Shown here piece by piece: positions 12,701 through 24,000 of a stretch of DNA of 64,000 nt; position 1 is the first letter of the stretch; every line of letters starts with the position of its first letter. Location of the stretch: positions 3,811,001 to 3,875,000 of the forward strand of contig SMMW01000056.1 of assembly GCA_004794655.1 (NCBI GenBank), in the 5' to 3' direction. The translations under genes and the position numbers were made by a program. The notes under the pieces were generated by a model. The model made no database searches, was not told where the DNA came from, and was given only the letters and a program-made list of their open reading frames with translations. The DNA is from Marisa cornuarietis. Taxonomy: Eukaryota; Mollusca; Gastropoda; Architaenioglossa; Ampullariidae.

Positions 12701-15700
12701 GTAAACTTGAACATGAGTTTTGTAATTTTCTGTTTCTTGATAGTCAAGAAAAGTTGATGATCATTCGACAGACTTTTTTCCATTGTCTTATGATAAATTA
12801 TTATACTTCGTTTTTGTTCAAGTGTAAGAATATCTGTTGTTGGATGAAATACGTTTTTCTCAAGAACTGTGCCAAGGGAGATCACACAAAAAATTGTTAT
12901 TCTGCTCGCATAATCATTTCTCATCTGTGGCTGTGAAGTCCCCTATCCGGGGTTAATTTCTCCCACGAACTCTACTAATTGTGAGAGTACTGTTAGCTTC
13001 TGCCTCGTTCGAACCACGGTTATTCATGCACGGCTTCTGCCTTGCCCTAATGTTGTCTCTTTGCCCGACAGATTTGTCGGGTAGGACAGCTTTCTACAGT
13101 TTCTAGCAAGGTCAAAGATCTACTGTAACACTGTTGTCAACCTTATATGTAAATCTCTTTATTGCGCTTGCACTGAAGTAATTTCTGCTATCTGTTTTAA
13201 CCAACTAGCAGTTGCCATCCTGCTACGATACACAGTCAAAACATTTATGTACGTGAACATTTAACAAGTTGAATATACAACAGTCATTATATTTTCAGCA
13301 TACTTACATGTAGGGTAAATTGCTCAAACCACGCAAACTGGTGAAGAAGAGTGGGCCAGCGGGTGGCCACTGTCCTTTTTCCAGAACGTTTAAAACTGCA
13401 ACGATCTTCTCCACGTTTTGAAGAACTGCAGTCTTAAGACCCTGCAATGTGCAGAGCATGTTGGCATCATCCTGTACCAGGTTACTTGCTGCAGCATAGG
13501 TGAAACAACTGTTCCCTGCGGCGAAGAAGCCTGGGCCACACTCTTCAGTCGTGTAAGGACACACAGACTCGTCTTTCATGTCCAGACACTCGGAGGACAG
13601 GTTACACGGGAAGTGCTGCTGGTAGGAGCTCCAGTCCTTGACCGAGGAGCAGTTCCATCGACCATCATTTAAATTCTCTGGCATGTCCTCTCGCTCGTGG
13701 AAGGAAAACAACATCTTGAAACCTCTACCCGTCTGTCTTTCTGATCCGGATCTAAAATGGAACTTTAAAACCGGAATGTGGTATACTGTCTGTGAAGGTG
13801 GAGAAAACCCACATATTGTGGCCACGCGCTTACTGGAGGCATTCCAGATATCCAGAAAAGCAAAGATCTCATCGTAGGGGGAACAACTGGTCAAGGTCAG
13901 AGCCTCAAAACTGATCATCACAGAGTGGTTTGCAGGCACCCGTAATTCCACCGAGCTGTTCATGAGTGGAGGGTACGTCGACTTCTCGTTTTCCCATCCA
14001 GGCGTTTGTATGTACCCTAAGATAACATCACAATGAGTAGAAGTTAATGTGAAAACACGCAAGAGTTTTCATCTTATGTTGTTCCAAAACCGGATTTCAA
14101 TGAGTTGTAAGCAGGGAATCTTCAACCACCCACCGACATGTGTCCGGTTTAGTGTACACTGTGTCATTATTAGTCGACTGGGTGGATAGGGCCACGCTGT
14201 GTTATAGCTGTGTTAGCAAGATGAACAGTTAGCGAACGTGCCCATGCAAAAGTTAATTGGAAGAATGTCCATAAATATGATGTAATTAGCATCAAAGGTG
14301 GTACTATGCAAATAAATGTGTGGAAAACACGGGTTAATGTAGGAATAAGGAGGATTTTTTCTTTCGAGGATTCTCATGTATAGGTAATATTACCTTGCGA
14401 ACTTGGGTTTTTACTGCTGGACAGTTGATGACTATTTAAAACTATGATGTGTATTTATTCGAGCTGGACAGTGAACTAGAATTCGAGTGAATCTGGCAGG
14501 TATAGAAAATTTCAAGACAAGTAATTGTACTGTGAACTTTGTGAAGGAAATGGCGTCAATGAACATATTTCAAATAAGGAAAACAGACAAGACGCAATAA
14601 AAACACATCAGTTTGAACTTAAATTGACATATATATATATATATATATATATACGCGCTGAATCAGTCTCTTGATATATATATATATATATATAAAAAGA
14701 GTAAATCGCACTGTGCAAGCAGGTACATTACACCCATAAGGTACATTCTCATAAGATGATCTGTGTATCTGTAGTCTCGGTTCTACAAAGTAGTCGACAA
14801 CCTCAAAAATATGTACTTTGTTCATAGCTTTTTAAAATATTACACTTATTGTATTCACAGTCTAACTTTTTGTCCATTTAATTATTAAACGTTCTATGAA
14901 AGATGAAGCTCGCGATTATTTGTGAGACCTGAGAGTTTTCAATATCTGCAGCATGACTATCACATTAATGATGGAATATTACTACAGAGTACAAGAAAGG
15001 ACACTTGGTATGATTGTTTAGTCTGGTAAACCCTGACTAGGAAAACTTTGAAGTTTCCTACTGCCACCTGGTTCTCACCTGCTGTTGGAGAGGTAAACTT
15101 GAGCTCCAGCCGAGGTCTCTCAGATGACGTCACGGCCGTGAAGCGAAGGAGCAAGAGCCCAGCCTCTGACTTCAATCTTTTATCACTTACCAGTCGAATG
15201 ACAACAGACTCGGAGAGGCTGAACATCTCGGAGTATGACTGGGCAATACAAGTCTCCTTGAAGAGAGTGCGGTTCACCCCACTGTCCGTGATGACGATGC
15301 TAAGGACGCCGCAGTTTGGTTTGTGCAGGTCCCAGAGTCTAACAACCAGACCTGCTGCTACTCCAAGACGAATCTGACACGAATCGACAGTGTCTGCCCT
15401 TTTGACTGTCCCCTCAAACACGATGCTCCCTTCATCCGCCGTCGACACCAAAGTACCGTTGACTGAGAGACACTGGATGATGTCACCGCTCGTCAGGTTG
15501 AAAGTTCTCGACTGTGGTGGCACTGTTGTTTGTCTTACCTTCATGTGATCTGGAACAGTCTTTGCAGACGTGTGAATGTCCTCAGTGGTGACAGGGTCCC
15601 GAGGTGAAGACGAAAAGTCGAAGTCAGTTCCACGTGGGTCGAGAAAACTAAGACTGGAATTATTCCAAGCACTCGACCCAAATGGTAAAATAAAAATAAC

Positions 15701-15784
15701 GGCAGCCATGAGTACGATTATGATCTGCTTGCTTGCAAAAGGACTTGGAGGACGAAGTGCAGAACAAGACATTGGCTTCATCAT
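6711..15784 (-). CDS. Receptor gene A: CUB/LDLa/C-type lectin/LRR 7TM receptor, GRL101-like
   Basis: Complete four-exon gene: exons 15079-15784, 13308-14016, 12140-12668 and 6711-8789, with introns of phase 1, 2 and 0. CDS is 4023 nt (1340 residues) with no internal stop. Exon 1: hydrophobic signal segment, Ser/Thr-rich stretch, CUB 1. Exon 2: CUB 2 (starts YIQTPGWENE), an LDLa-like module, start of a C-type lectin-like domain (CGPGFFAAGNSCF). Exon 3: rest of the lectin, then LDLa repeats (VCDHRADCRDNSDEDFC). Exon 4: more LDLa (CDGQHDCTNGADEFC), a Cys-rich cap, LRRs at roughly residues 810-1010, and a rhodopsin-class 7TM domain with LDRF in place of DRY and NPFLY for NPxxY. Such LDLa/LRR receptors are known from molluscs as GRL101-like; ligand unknown. 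It is probably a plasma-membrane receptor. Intron 3 carries an LTR retrotransposon, but the splice sites are intact, so the gene looks functional. Confidence 0.9.
8802..8806 (+). repeat. Target-site duplication, left copy (ACAGG)
   Basis: ACAGG stands directly before the element's TG end and recurs at 12028-12032 directly after its CA end. The empty site in gene B reads a single AGAGG/ACAGG-like copy. Confidence 0.85.
8807..9089 (-). repeat. 3' LTR, complete (283 bp)
   Basis: On the minus strand it begins TGTAATAGG and ends ATATTACA, giving short inverted ends. It follows the polypurine tract directly and is followed by the ACAGG target duplication. Positions 8899-9089 match the surviving part of the other LTR. 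Confidence 0.88.
9090..9103 (-). promoter_or_regulatory. Polypurine tract of the LTR element
   Basis: On the minus strand the bases next to the 3' LTR read AAGGGGGGGGGGAG. A purine run in this place primes plus-strand DNA synthesis in LTR retrotransposons. Confidence 0.85.
9341..11838 (-). pseudogene. pol remnant: integrase, reverse transcriptase, RNase H
   Basis: One long frame (ORF 9461-11893) reads, in order: end of the integrase zinc-binding region (second Cys of the usual CxxC is Ser, CDTSQ); integrase core with the DDE triad visible as AMDIIGPI, LTDQGTQF and the Glu of NGLVEKFNGT; integrase C-terminal region; reverse transcriptase (FSVDYRRLNQ, PFGVQNAPSVF, FMDD for the usual YxDD); and RNase H (LRTDASERGLGAVLL, LESDHKSL). 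The first ~18 codons of the ORF are LTR sequence joined in frame by the deletion. A stop at 9461-9463 falls inside the RNase H/connection region, and family-like sequence continues past it to about 9341. Gag and protease are absent. It is judged a non-autonomous relic and not a host gene. Confidence 0.88.
11836..12027 (-). repeat. 5' LTR, truncated (about 192 bp)
   Basis: It matches 8899-9089 of the complete LTR. About 92 bases, equal to 8807-8898 of the other copy, are missing where the internal deletion joins LTR directly to integrase. Confidence 0.85.
12028..12032 (+). repeat. Target-site duplication, right copy (ACAGG)
   Basis: Exact match to 8802-8806. It is followed by intron sequence that aligns with the 124-bp intron 3 of gene B. 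Confidence 0.85.
14626..14696. repeat. Paired (TA)n tracts in intron 1 of gene A
   Basis: Two TA runs flank a short unique stretch containing 'cgcgctgaatcagtctcttg'. The matching intron of gene B does not show this pair. Confidence 0.8.
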
Positions 15785-16321
15785 TCATGAGATTTTCTCT
15801 GTTTTAAGAGTAAGCGCAAGCGTGAAAGACATAAACTTCATTCAGACGATTATGTTCGTCAGTTTTATTTCGATCTGTTGTTGCGACATTCCAGACATTT
15901 GAGAGCATGTATTATGGCCTTTTTTCTTCCCAGTCCTATAAGTACTGACCGAAGGTCACATGGAGACTATTGAGGAAGCGATTAGCTTCTCCGCTAGAGA
16001 AACGGGATCCGAACTCGAATGTGTGTGACACAGCTGCTACAATACCCGTGTTACACAGTGCACTTTCCTCAGTGGAGGCAGGTGTTGAATAGGTGTACTA
16101 GATGTACTTGGCTGTGAAAATTTGGGTATTTACCGTGAGCTCCCAACACTGTGGTGCCTGTCAGCCATGCGAGTATGGATTACATACACTGCCATGTCCA
16201 AACCAGATTTCATGTCTGTCCTGGAATGAACCAGTCACCCGAACCTTTACAATTTCTGTGTCCTCGTTATTGCTTCAGAAAAAGACATATCCAACGTTGG
16301 ATGGGATTGATTTTTAAGCTT
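15785..16321. other. 5' flank of receptor gene A
   Basis: No gene seen. It aligns with 32737-33530 upstream of gene B, so promoter elements shared by both genes would lie here. One copy of the unit amplified upstream of B is present at about 16070-16120 ('gtgttgaataggtgtactag', 'atgtacttggctgtgaaaa'). No convincing TATA box was identified. Confidence 0.5.
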
Positions 16322-16500
16322 TCCGTGCCATGACAATCACATTAATGCTGGAATATTAGGACATCGAGTAAGAAGAACGACACAGGTATGACTGCTTGGA
16401 CTGAGGAACCTTGATTAGAAATGCTTTGAAGTTTCCTTTTCCTACTTGGTTCTCAAATGCAGTTGGGGAGGGAAATTTGAGCTCCAGACTTGATCTATCA
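16322..16500 (-). pseudogene. Relic of a receptor exon 1 (A/B type)
   Basis: It aligns with 14950-15130: the exon 1 end (RSSLELKFPSPTA on the minus strand) and the adjacent intron, including 'tgactatcacattaatg' and 'actttgaagtttccta'. The donor has decayed: the expected GT after CAG reads 'TTTGAGAACC' context in place of GTGAGAACC. Only the 3' end of the exon is left. Confidence 0.75.
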
Positions 16501-17764
16501 GACAAAAAAATATTCAGTTTCGAGGTATTATTACAGTCGCGTATAGCGACGAATCCAATCGCTCTCCAGTGCAAAACAGACGACATGCACATCTGAGGAT
16601 AATGCAAATACACGTTTAATTAAAAAAAAGAAAGAAAAAAAGGAATGTAACAGAAACAAGGAAGAGAACAAAGAAACTAATGGGTCGGGACGAAAGAGGA
16701 CGCCTACCACTAACCAATACCACCCCCTCCCCGTCTACACCCTAAGACACCACCCTACCCCCTACAAAAAGACTACAGGCGAAAGTCACTCTGTCTGCAC
16801 CACCGTCTCTCGGCGGATGAAAGCTCCTCGTACACGCAACACCCTCCCCTGGATATTCCATACTCCGCTCGAACAACGGATCATCAACTCAAGAAAGTCA
16901 TTCCAGTCAGTCCACAGCCTTCTGGCTCCTCAGCTTTTCTTTCTTCTTCTGCCTCTCCGCTCTTCTCTAACCGCCCTGCCTCTGCCCTCACGCGCCGATC
17001 ACGTCAAAACCAACAAAATTACAATGATTGCGTCAGATTATCGTGACGCAGCGAACCCCCCACCCCCTTTAGAACTAAAGCTCGGACTGAGCCAGCATGC
17101 GACACGCGACAAATCTCAAGATGGAGCACGGCGACATTAGACCATACGCGTGATGCCTGCTGCTCAGCCTGTCGATATACATACCCTACTATACAAACAG
17201 ACATCCCACATTCATTGACCTGCCTACAAGACAACCTTTTACCCCCTATTTACCCACGGGGTAGGCCACCTAACCGCTTATTCGGTCGTGTGATATGACC
17301 GGCTTAAGAAGTCCGCTTTGACGTTCTGCTCGCCGTGGATGGCCTCCATTTGCATTTGATTTTTCCATGCACTACCACAGTAGGCATCTGCCCGTCTCTC
17401 TCAACATCTCGCTGTTTAAGTCTGTCAAGTTTCCGGCAACAGTAATTGACTCGCTGTCTCTGGTGCTGCTTTTATTGATACCTGATGACTCTGCTGATAA
17501 TTGTTCCAACGGTTGGGTCTCCTCTCGAGTCTAACACCCCACAAAGTCTTGCCCATGTGAGCGGCTGTCACTCACTCCATTTAAAATGTCATCAGGGATC
17601 ATAATCAGCTCTACGTGTTTCAGATTCTTCTTGCGATGCCTTCTCTTCTGCTTTATCTTCTCTTTAGCACGAGCTTCAATGTCGGCCACCATTTCTGGAA
17701 GACCGATTTTAGGGTCACTAGCTCCCCCTTTAGAACTAAAGCTCGGACTGAGCCAGCATGCGAC
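16501..17764. other. Intergenic sequence between gene A and a dead exon
   Basis: No gene recognised. The stretch holds an A-rich/pyrimidine-rich part (16620-16980) and a segment bounded by perfect 49-bp direct repeats at 17063-17111 and 17724-17772. Confidence 0.5.
17063..17111 (+). repeat. 49-bp direct repeat, copy 1
   Basis: Begins ccccctttagaactaaagct and ends catgcgacacgcgaca. Identical to 17724-17772. Confidence 0.92.
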
Positions 17765-17772
17765 ACGCGACA
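17724..17772 (+). repeat. 49-bp direct repeat, copy 2
   Basis: Identical to 17063-17111. It ends exactly where homology to receptor gene C begins ('cttacctgtt'). Confidence 0.92.
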
Positions 17773-18095
17773 CTTACCTGTTATAGTGGAAGTATAGTCA
17801 AACTGTAGCTGAAGCTTAAAATTATAAAATCGAGACAGTTGGGAAGCAAATCCTGAAGGATCCTGCTTGATCGCTCAGTTTAATGTCAGTTTCCAGTCAA
17901 ATGGAAACAGAGTTAGTGAAGCTAAATATTGGCATAAAAAGCAAAATGGATAAAAGTTACACAGAAACGCCAGTGTCTGCAATAAAAAGAGGAATCGTGC
18001 AACTTTCTTATAAGTCGGTGAACTTAAAAGTCATGTTCGGTGACACATAAAGGTGAGGGAGGCAGGTTTGCAATGATGCCGATTTCCTTACCATG
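17770..18095 (-). pseudogene. Relic of a receptor exon 1 (C type)
   Basis: It aligns with 1094-1420 in gene C. The donor region (CTATAACAGGTAAG on the minus strand) is preserved, and 'tcagtttccagtc.aatggaa' and 'gacacataaaggtga.ggaggca' are shared. Several indels destroy the frame. It shows that C-type and A/B-type first exons were once interleaved in this array. Confidence 0.78.
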
Positions 18096-18269
18096 CAAAA
18101 AGTATGCGACCAGAGCCGTCCATTCCGCTGCAGCGTAAACGCCGCTTCCAAGGAGCCTGCTGTCGCCGAGGAATCCCAGTCCGCTGCCAAGCCCGCAGTC
18201 AGCACATCGCTAAGGTTACTAAAAGGGACAACGATTGGTACGTGGATCCTCCGTTCGCTCCACCAGTGT

Positions 18270-19893
18270 GGTAAAGACTGATAATGGTGTTGCATCTGGC
18301 GACAACCAGAAGGTTTTCCACCTTCTCAAGACCCTCACTAATGAGAGCCAGCAGAAAACCTCCGCCACCGAAGACAGCGAGGGCTGCCTTTTCTCAGATG
18401 ACGAAGCTGTCCTAGACCGCTGGGCAAAGTACTGCAGCGATCTCTACAACTACCCGCTGACAAAAGACCCGGACATCCTTCAGGATACTCAAGAAATAAA
18501 TGCCGAATCAGACGACCTGAAAGTCCTACACGAAGAGGTCAAAAGGCCTATTAAGAGCCTGAAGGGAGAAAGTCTCCCGCGGTTGGACACTGTGCAAGCA
18601 AAGTTGATCAAAAGGGGCGAAGAAGAGATAGTAAAGACTCTTAACACTCTGCCCAAAGATCTGGATAACCAAGCAGTGGCCATAAGAAAGGATGCAGTCA
18701 CTGGTCGTACCTTTGGTAGCGTGAGGCGATATCAGAACTATCGTAAAATCAGCCTGATCGGTTATCCAAGTAAAGTTATGCTAAAGGTGATTGAAAACCG
18801 CCTCACGCCGGAGGAGATGATGGCTGAGGAACAGGCCGGATTCCCGGCCGGCAGGAGGATTACTGAGCAGATCTTCAATAGTCGAGTCTTCATCGAGAAG
18901 TACCTTCAGCACTGCAAAGATCTCTACCATAACTTTTGACTTTAAGAAGGCATTCAATAGGGTATGGCATGAGGATTATGGAATGTACAGCGCTCGTTCA
19001 ATGTGGTAGAAGGTCTGGTACCCACCATCAAGGCACTGTACGACGGCTCCAGTAGCTCAGTACACTTCACTAACCAAGTGGGTAAGCTCTTTCCAACAAC
19101 GGGGGGTTTACGCCAAGGTGCTGTTCAACATCTACGCGAAGAAAATCATGCAAGATACAGTCCAGGACCATCACACCTCCGTGTCGATCTAGGGAGGCCG
19201 CTCAGCCACCTCCGCTTTGCTGACATTTATCTCGTGTCGGGCAGCAACAGCGAGGTTCAGACCCTCACATACAAAATCGCTTTCAGCGCGAGTGCGTATG
19301 AGATGGAGATCAGCGCTGAGAAGAGCAAGGTCATGGCCAACACTATCAGATCTAGCAAGGCAAAGATCTGAATGAACGGGATACAACGGGAGAAGGAACA
19401 GTTCTTTAAGCACCTGGGCGCAACCTTTCGAAAGACGGCGGCTGTGCGGAGGACATACGTCACAGAATCACAGCAGCGACAGCAGAAACTTCGGCTTCTA
19501 CATACAATTCCAGCTTTACAAGTCTCTCTTGGTGGCAGTCTTGCTGTACTGCTGTGAGACGTGGATCTTACAAAAGACGACTGTACGGCGCCTATTCAGC
19601 TGTCTGCTAGCTCTGAAATGTTCAGTCACTTCGTCTAATATGACATCTTGGCGAAGCCGGTCCTCCAAGGTTTCGTTGAAGGTGGTCGACGCCGTGGCAA
19701 ACAGACAAAAAGCTGGGTGACCAACGCGAAGAAGGGGTCTGGCTGTTCACTGGGAGAACTTCTGATGCTGGCACAAGACCGGCCCTGCTGGTGTCAGCTC
19801 ACTTCCACTACGCTCCATCATGTCTCTCTTATGACTCATAAGGCCTCACCAGTTTCTGGAAGAAATGAAGAAATTACGATGATAAATAAATGA
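18270..19893 (+). mobile_element. Decayed LINE: reverse transcriptase and 3' end
   Basis: Broken frames in order resemble a non-LTR reverse transcriptase: the linker before RT (LDRWAKYCSDLYN, 18415-18450), finger/palm parts (YRKISLIGYPSKVMLKVIENR; EEQAGFPAGRR), FDFKKAFNRVWHE near 18940, GGLRQGAV near 19107, LRFADIYLVSG for the usual FADD box near 19212, and the typical C-terminal GFVEGGRRRGKQTKSW near 19675. At least four frame changes or stops separate these parts, so it is inactive. The same family is seen at 30860-31341. Confidence 0.85.
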
Positions 19894-21149
19894 CGAAATG
19901 ACGATGATAATAAATGCTTCTTCAACATGTTGTCAGTCGTGTGTGTACTGCCTGTCGTGTTGTGTTGCTAACGAGGGCAGCGCCGTGTTTGCCTGCCTCA
20001 CGGGACGGACACTGCAGGTGAGTGTCGTCGAGGTCAATTCCGGGCTTTTTATATCTGTACTGCCCACATCACAGGGGCCAAAAGAGACCATCCACGTGTA
20101 TCTCATTAATCTTTCCTCCGCCGTTTTTGCTAAGAGAAACGTTTACATATGAAGATTTCAGCCTCGACGATTCAAAACAAGATATCAATGATGATATGCA
20201 CCGTAACTGATTATCTGAGTATTGATACTCCTGATTATTACTTTGTTTTGCAAACTTTATTCAGTTATTTCTTTGATGAAAAACAAGAATAAATAACCAT
20301 TCTTTTAAAAAAACCTCCACAACCTGTTATCTTTTCATATCTAAAACGTTTGAAGTTCATTAAAATAATTGCCGGAAGGTTGTTCCCTACTTTTGTTGAA
20401 AGGTGTCAACATCTATCTAGTCGGCGAAGCAGACGAAGGAACATCTTTTTATTCTCATGATGTATTGAACACCTTGTTTCTTACACCCTGACATTAACGA
20501 TTTCTCCAATTAGTTAGGGAACAAAATGCATTCCAAACTTTGGTTCTCTGTATTTGGTCACACGTATCTACTTCGGGATCGGGATATGGTGTTCGGGGGT
20601 TTGAGATTATCGCATATATGAAAGAAATTTGATTATGTCTTGCAAATATCGTTCACACATTTGTTGGCTCATTAAAGACTCGAGTCTATGAGGGGCTTCT
20701 CGTGCCTTAATGTCTGATTGTTTTGGTATGTTTCATACATAAACTTTGCACAAAGAACTTACACAAAAGGCCTTAACTTCTGTCCAGTCCAGGATTTCAG
20801 TATATCGAAGCACGCACTATGGAGCACTTGCAAAGTAACCAGCCAGCCTTCATCATCGACTCTGCAGATGTAGGATCACTGAATGTGTAACGGGTACATG
20901 GGTACTATATGCAGGAATTAGACACACCTGCTTTGATCCAATGACAGATCAACAAAGGAGACGGAGACAAAAGAATAGGTCTGTAGACGAGTGAGGGGAT
21001 ATTCTTTCAAATCTTTCTGTACTACTGCGCACACTCCTACAGATATCAACACACACACGCTTTCTCGCGTGCACGTACGCGCACACAAACGCATCGACAC
21101 AGTATTTTAACACAGGAATATGTGATCATATGAATGTATTTTAATGTTA

Positions 21150-21400
21150 TCAGTTTTTAGTTAGTTATTCCTTGTTACTCCTCGAGGAGCATAGGGCAGC
21201 AACAAGAACCCACCAGCTGACCCGGTTTTGGGCCCTCCCTTCATTTGGCCCATGTAGTTCCGGCAGCCTTTGCCTCGCTCTCTACTGATCTTCTCCAAGT
21301 CTGTTTTGTCCTCCCAACTCTCCTCTTTTCCTGAGCGTTCCAGTCAAGTGCCTGCCTGGCAATGGTGTCAGCTGCTTTGTGCAGGGTGTGTCCTATCTAA
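21150..21400 (-). mobile_element. LINE 3'-terminal fragment
   Basis: The minus strand translates to the usual end of a non-LTR element: ALDWNAQEKRRVGRTKQTWR, then EAKAAGTTWA, then a region rich in Arg/Leu before the terminal 'ctcctcgaggagtaacaagg'. It is 5'-truncated. It interrupts the alignment between the two duplication copies: flanks resume at about 21150 and 22605 in B, near 5545-5565 in A. Confidence 0.75.
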
Positions 21401-22604
21401 TGTTATTACAAAATGTTATTAAGCGTTTGTCGTGAACTCCGAGGAACAGACACGCGGAATGGAAAGAATGTCCATACTGAACCCTTGCTACTAATTGCAC
21501 TTTAGAATTGTCCGCCACCCGTGCCGACACGTGCGTGTGCGCAATACACTTACACTAAATTGCTATCTACTGTTCTCACAAAATGACTCCGAACCCCCAG
21601 CATAGTCTCCAGTAAATAACATAACGCAGTTTAGTGTAATTTAACAGTTGCTATTATGATCGAGAGCTTTCACAAATATTTACACAAATACCCTGACACA
21701 TCAATAATTTCCAATCGGCTAGTATCCCTGGGTTCCGTTAATCTTCTTTTATAACATAATCCAGATAACAGGTGAGTCAACTCCAACCCTAAATCAACAC
21801 ACACCGCTTACTTCACTCACGTAGGCATTCATCTGTGACGTAGCTGTATACACGACTGTCTTTCTACTTAAAGGGCGCTCCCTATGTTAGTAGAAGAGTT
21901 GGTTGTTCACGGACCGTTGGTTTTCGTTCACCGTGAATCCTTCCCCCTCGAACTGAGATGCGAATACGACTGTAGTTGGCGGAATTAAGACCGACTGCCC
22001 ATGCGCACAGTCCCCTGTACCACTACGTGACCCCTTCCGTGACTAGTGGCCCTAACAGAGTGAGACTAGTGCCTAGCGACAACACGAGGAGTTTCACACC
22101 AGCCAAGAACAGACAACTACTCAGCACTCTGTTACAGAGTTGGTGGACCTGTGACGATTCCAAAACCACACAGTTGGACATCAACCAATCAGATCAGAAC
22201 CTCTCTTCTAACGAACTCCACTCCTCAAGCATCCAGTAGCAGTGCGGCCATTCTAGGTCCGGTACGATTTAAATCGCGGTTTCTAAACCTTCGCTGCGTC
22301 CAATTATTCATGAACACGCACAGCCAAGCCCAGCTTCTTACGTAACCTAGCAACAACAGTCAGGCATGGTAGCTAGTAAGTGGCTAAGCCGCCCAGCCTT
22401 TCAGCATCGCTGTGCGTTCATGAGGTCACCTTAGTGCCCCTACAAAAGGATTATCCTAGTTGTGTCATGTCTCACCAGTATAATGACAAGGAGCTGTGGC
22501 TGTCATGTGTCCGATGGCTGTCAGTGCATCTGTCAGTGCGTCCACCTCGCACATGCACGACTCCAGTATATTGCTCTACCAATCTCTTATTTGGTGACAG
22601 CGTT
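21401..22604. other. B-specific 1.2-kb insert of unknown nature
   Basis: No counterpart in duplication copy A and no recognised coding sequence. It starts 'taatgttattacaaaatgtt' beside the LINE fragment. It may be another part of a composite insertion or a deleted LTR, but no terminal repeats were found. Confidence 0.4.
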
Positions 22605-24000
22605 GTGAAAATATGAAACAGGGTTCATCATATTTCAATGTTTGTCACTGGAATGTTACTTCCTTCATGACAATTTATAGATTAATATATTATAACCTTA
22701 ATTATTTAAATTAACATGTGGGTCGTGTGGTGACGTGTAGATGTGTGTACAGTCTTTACAATAAAACAATAAAACTATTGTAGATATTTATAGTAAAATA
22801 AATGTAAAGATATTATAACTGTTAAGATAAAATATGAACATCTTCAAAGGAATAGTAAATGCACGCTAAGTGTACATAAACAGTGTTCATGAATTTTATA
22901 CGATGTAAAATAAGTGGCGACTCGCCCTAAACAATTTGGTATAAGAAATGCTTCCAGGGTATTTCAAAGTTTACAGACACGGGTATCCTTGTAGTATGTC
23001 ATACACAATCCTCTCCCGCACGCGTGAAAAATCTCGGCGAGTCACTGTAGACAAAGTAGAACAGTGGAGGCTGTTGACCTTTGGTTGTAGTCGAGGAGGA
23101 GGAAGAGGAGGAGGAGGAGGAGGAGGACAGTGGAGGCGGTTCAGTCAGAAAAGTGGAATTCAGAAAAGAGTACATTGGTAATGTAAGAGGGAGAAGACGA
23201 CAAAGCTCATCCACCGGATAATGAAAGCAAACTTTTATTCTTCTGTTGTTCACAAATGGTTGCTCGCTGGATTTTCACAGCTCAAAGTAGACATGATCAA
23301 CCTGCCCCTCAATGATGTCTTCCGAATGACGAAAACAGTCAAAGACATAAGACACCATTGTCACTTGAAATTAGACTAACCACAGCTCATCCCAGTCCTA
23401 CTGCTCAATAGTTCTCACCTGCCTTTACCTGGGGACTTGATGTTTCTACAGCTAGGATACGTAGATTATTTACATAGCAATAAACATAACAAAATCGAAT
23501 ATTTATGAATGGTGGTGTCTTTTCCCTGGTGAATTAGTCAGGTTACTGCACAAGAGAATCAGAGAGAATTCGAGAAATGATAAAAACTATATTAACTATA
23601 ACAATCCCTATTTGATGAAATGAAGGATCGGCGGATGTATAACAGGCAAAGTTCACAGAAGTCTCCGACAAGCGGCTGAAAGCTCAGCTGTTTATCAGTT
23701 AAACCTCTAATCATATCAGCACCAGCTCAAACCCCTCTTTTCTTTTCGTACTGTGCCCTTGCTTCCCGTCAGTAAGGTCCTCTCAGCTAACATGATTTAA
23801 TAATAATAATAATAAAGTCATTGTCATGTCATCGTAAACAAGAATTTGACTTTCACAGCAATCTGGCACACATCCCTCGTAAACTTGCCCTTGTTTGACA
23901 GTAGCCATGTACCTCTTGTAGTGTATGGGACATGGGTCGCTATGTCATGTGACCGATGTGGGACCTCATTCTCGGTGCAACATTCATCGAATGTCATCAT
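22605..24000. other. 3' flank of receptor gene B
   Basis: Noncoding, aligning with about 5565-6710 downstream of gene A. A purine-rich (AGG)n tract lies at 23089-23127. The last 140 bases before the stop codon are close to those of gene A, which suggests a shared 3' UTR. Confidence 0.55.

Larger units (their letters stand above)
4290..16260. repeat. Segmental duplication, copy A (holds receptor gene A)
   Basis: Sequence from about 4290 to 16260 aligns by eye with about 20015-33530 in the same orientation. Matches include the 3' flank (4780-5100 with 20360-20700), the whole receptor gene, and the 5' flank (15990-16255 with 32990-33520). The offset changes from about 17.3 kb at exon 4 to 16.95 kb at exon 1 because of copy-specific insertions. 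Ends are approximate. Confidence 0.8.

Noticed and set aside
16356..16613. 85-codon frame as a small gene
   Set aside because: It is a decayed piece of receptor exon 1 plus intron sequence, with a lost donor.
19898..20152. Possible small exon with a CTGCAG|GTGAGT donor near 20020
   Set aside because: A good donor but no matching acceptor, domain or continuation; the matching region of copy A does not keep it.
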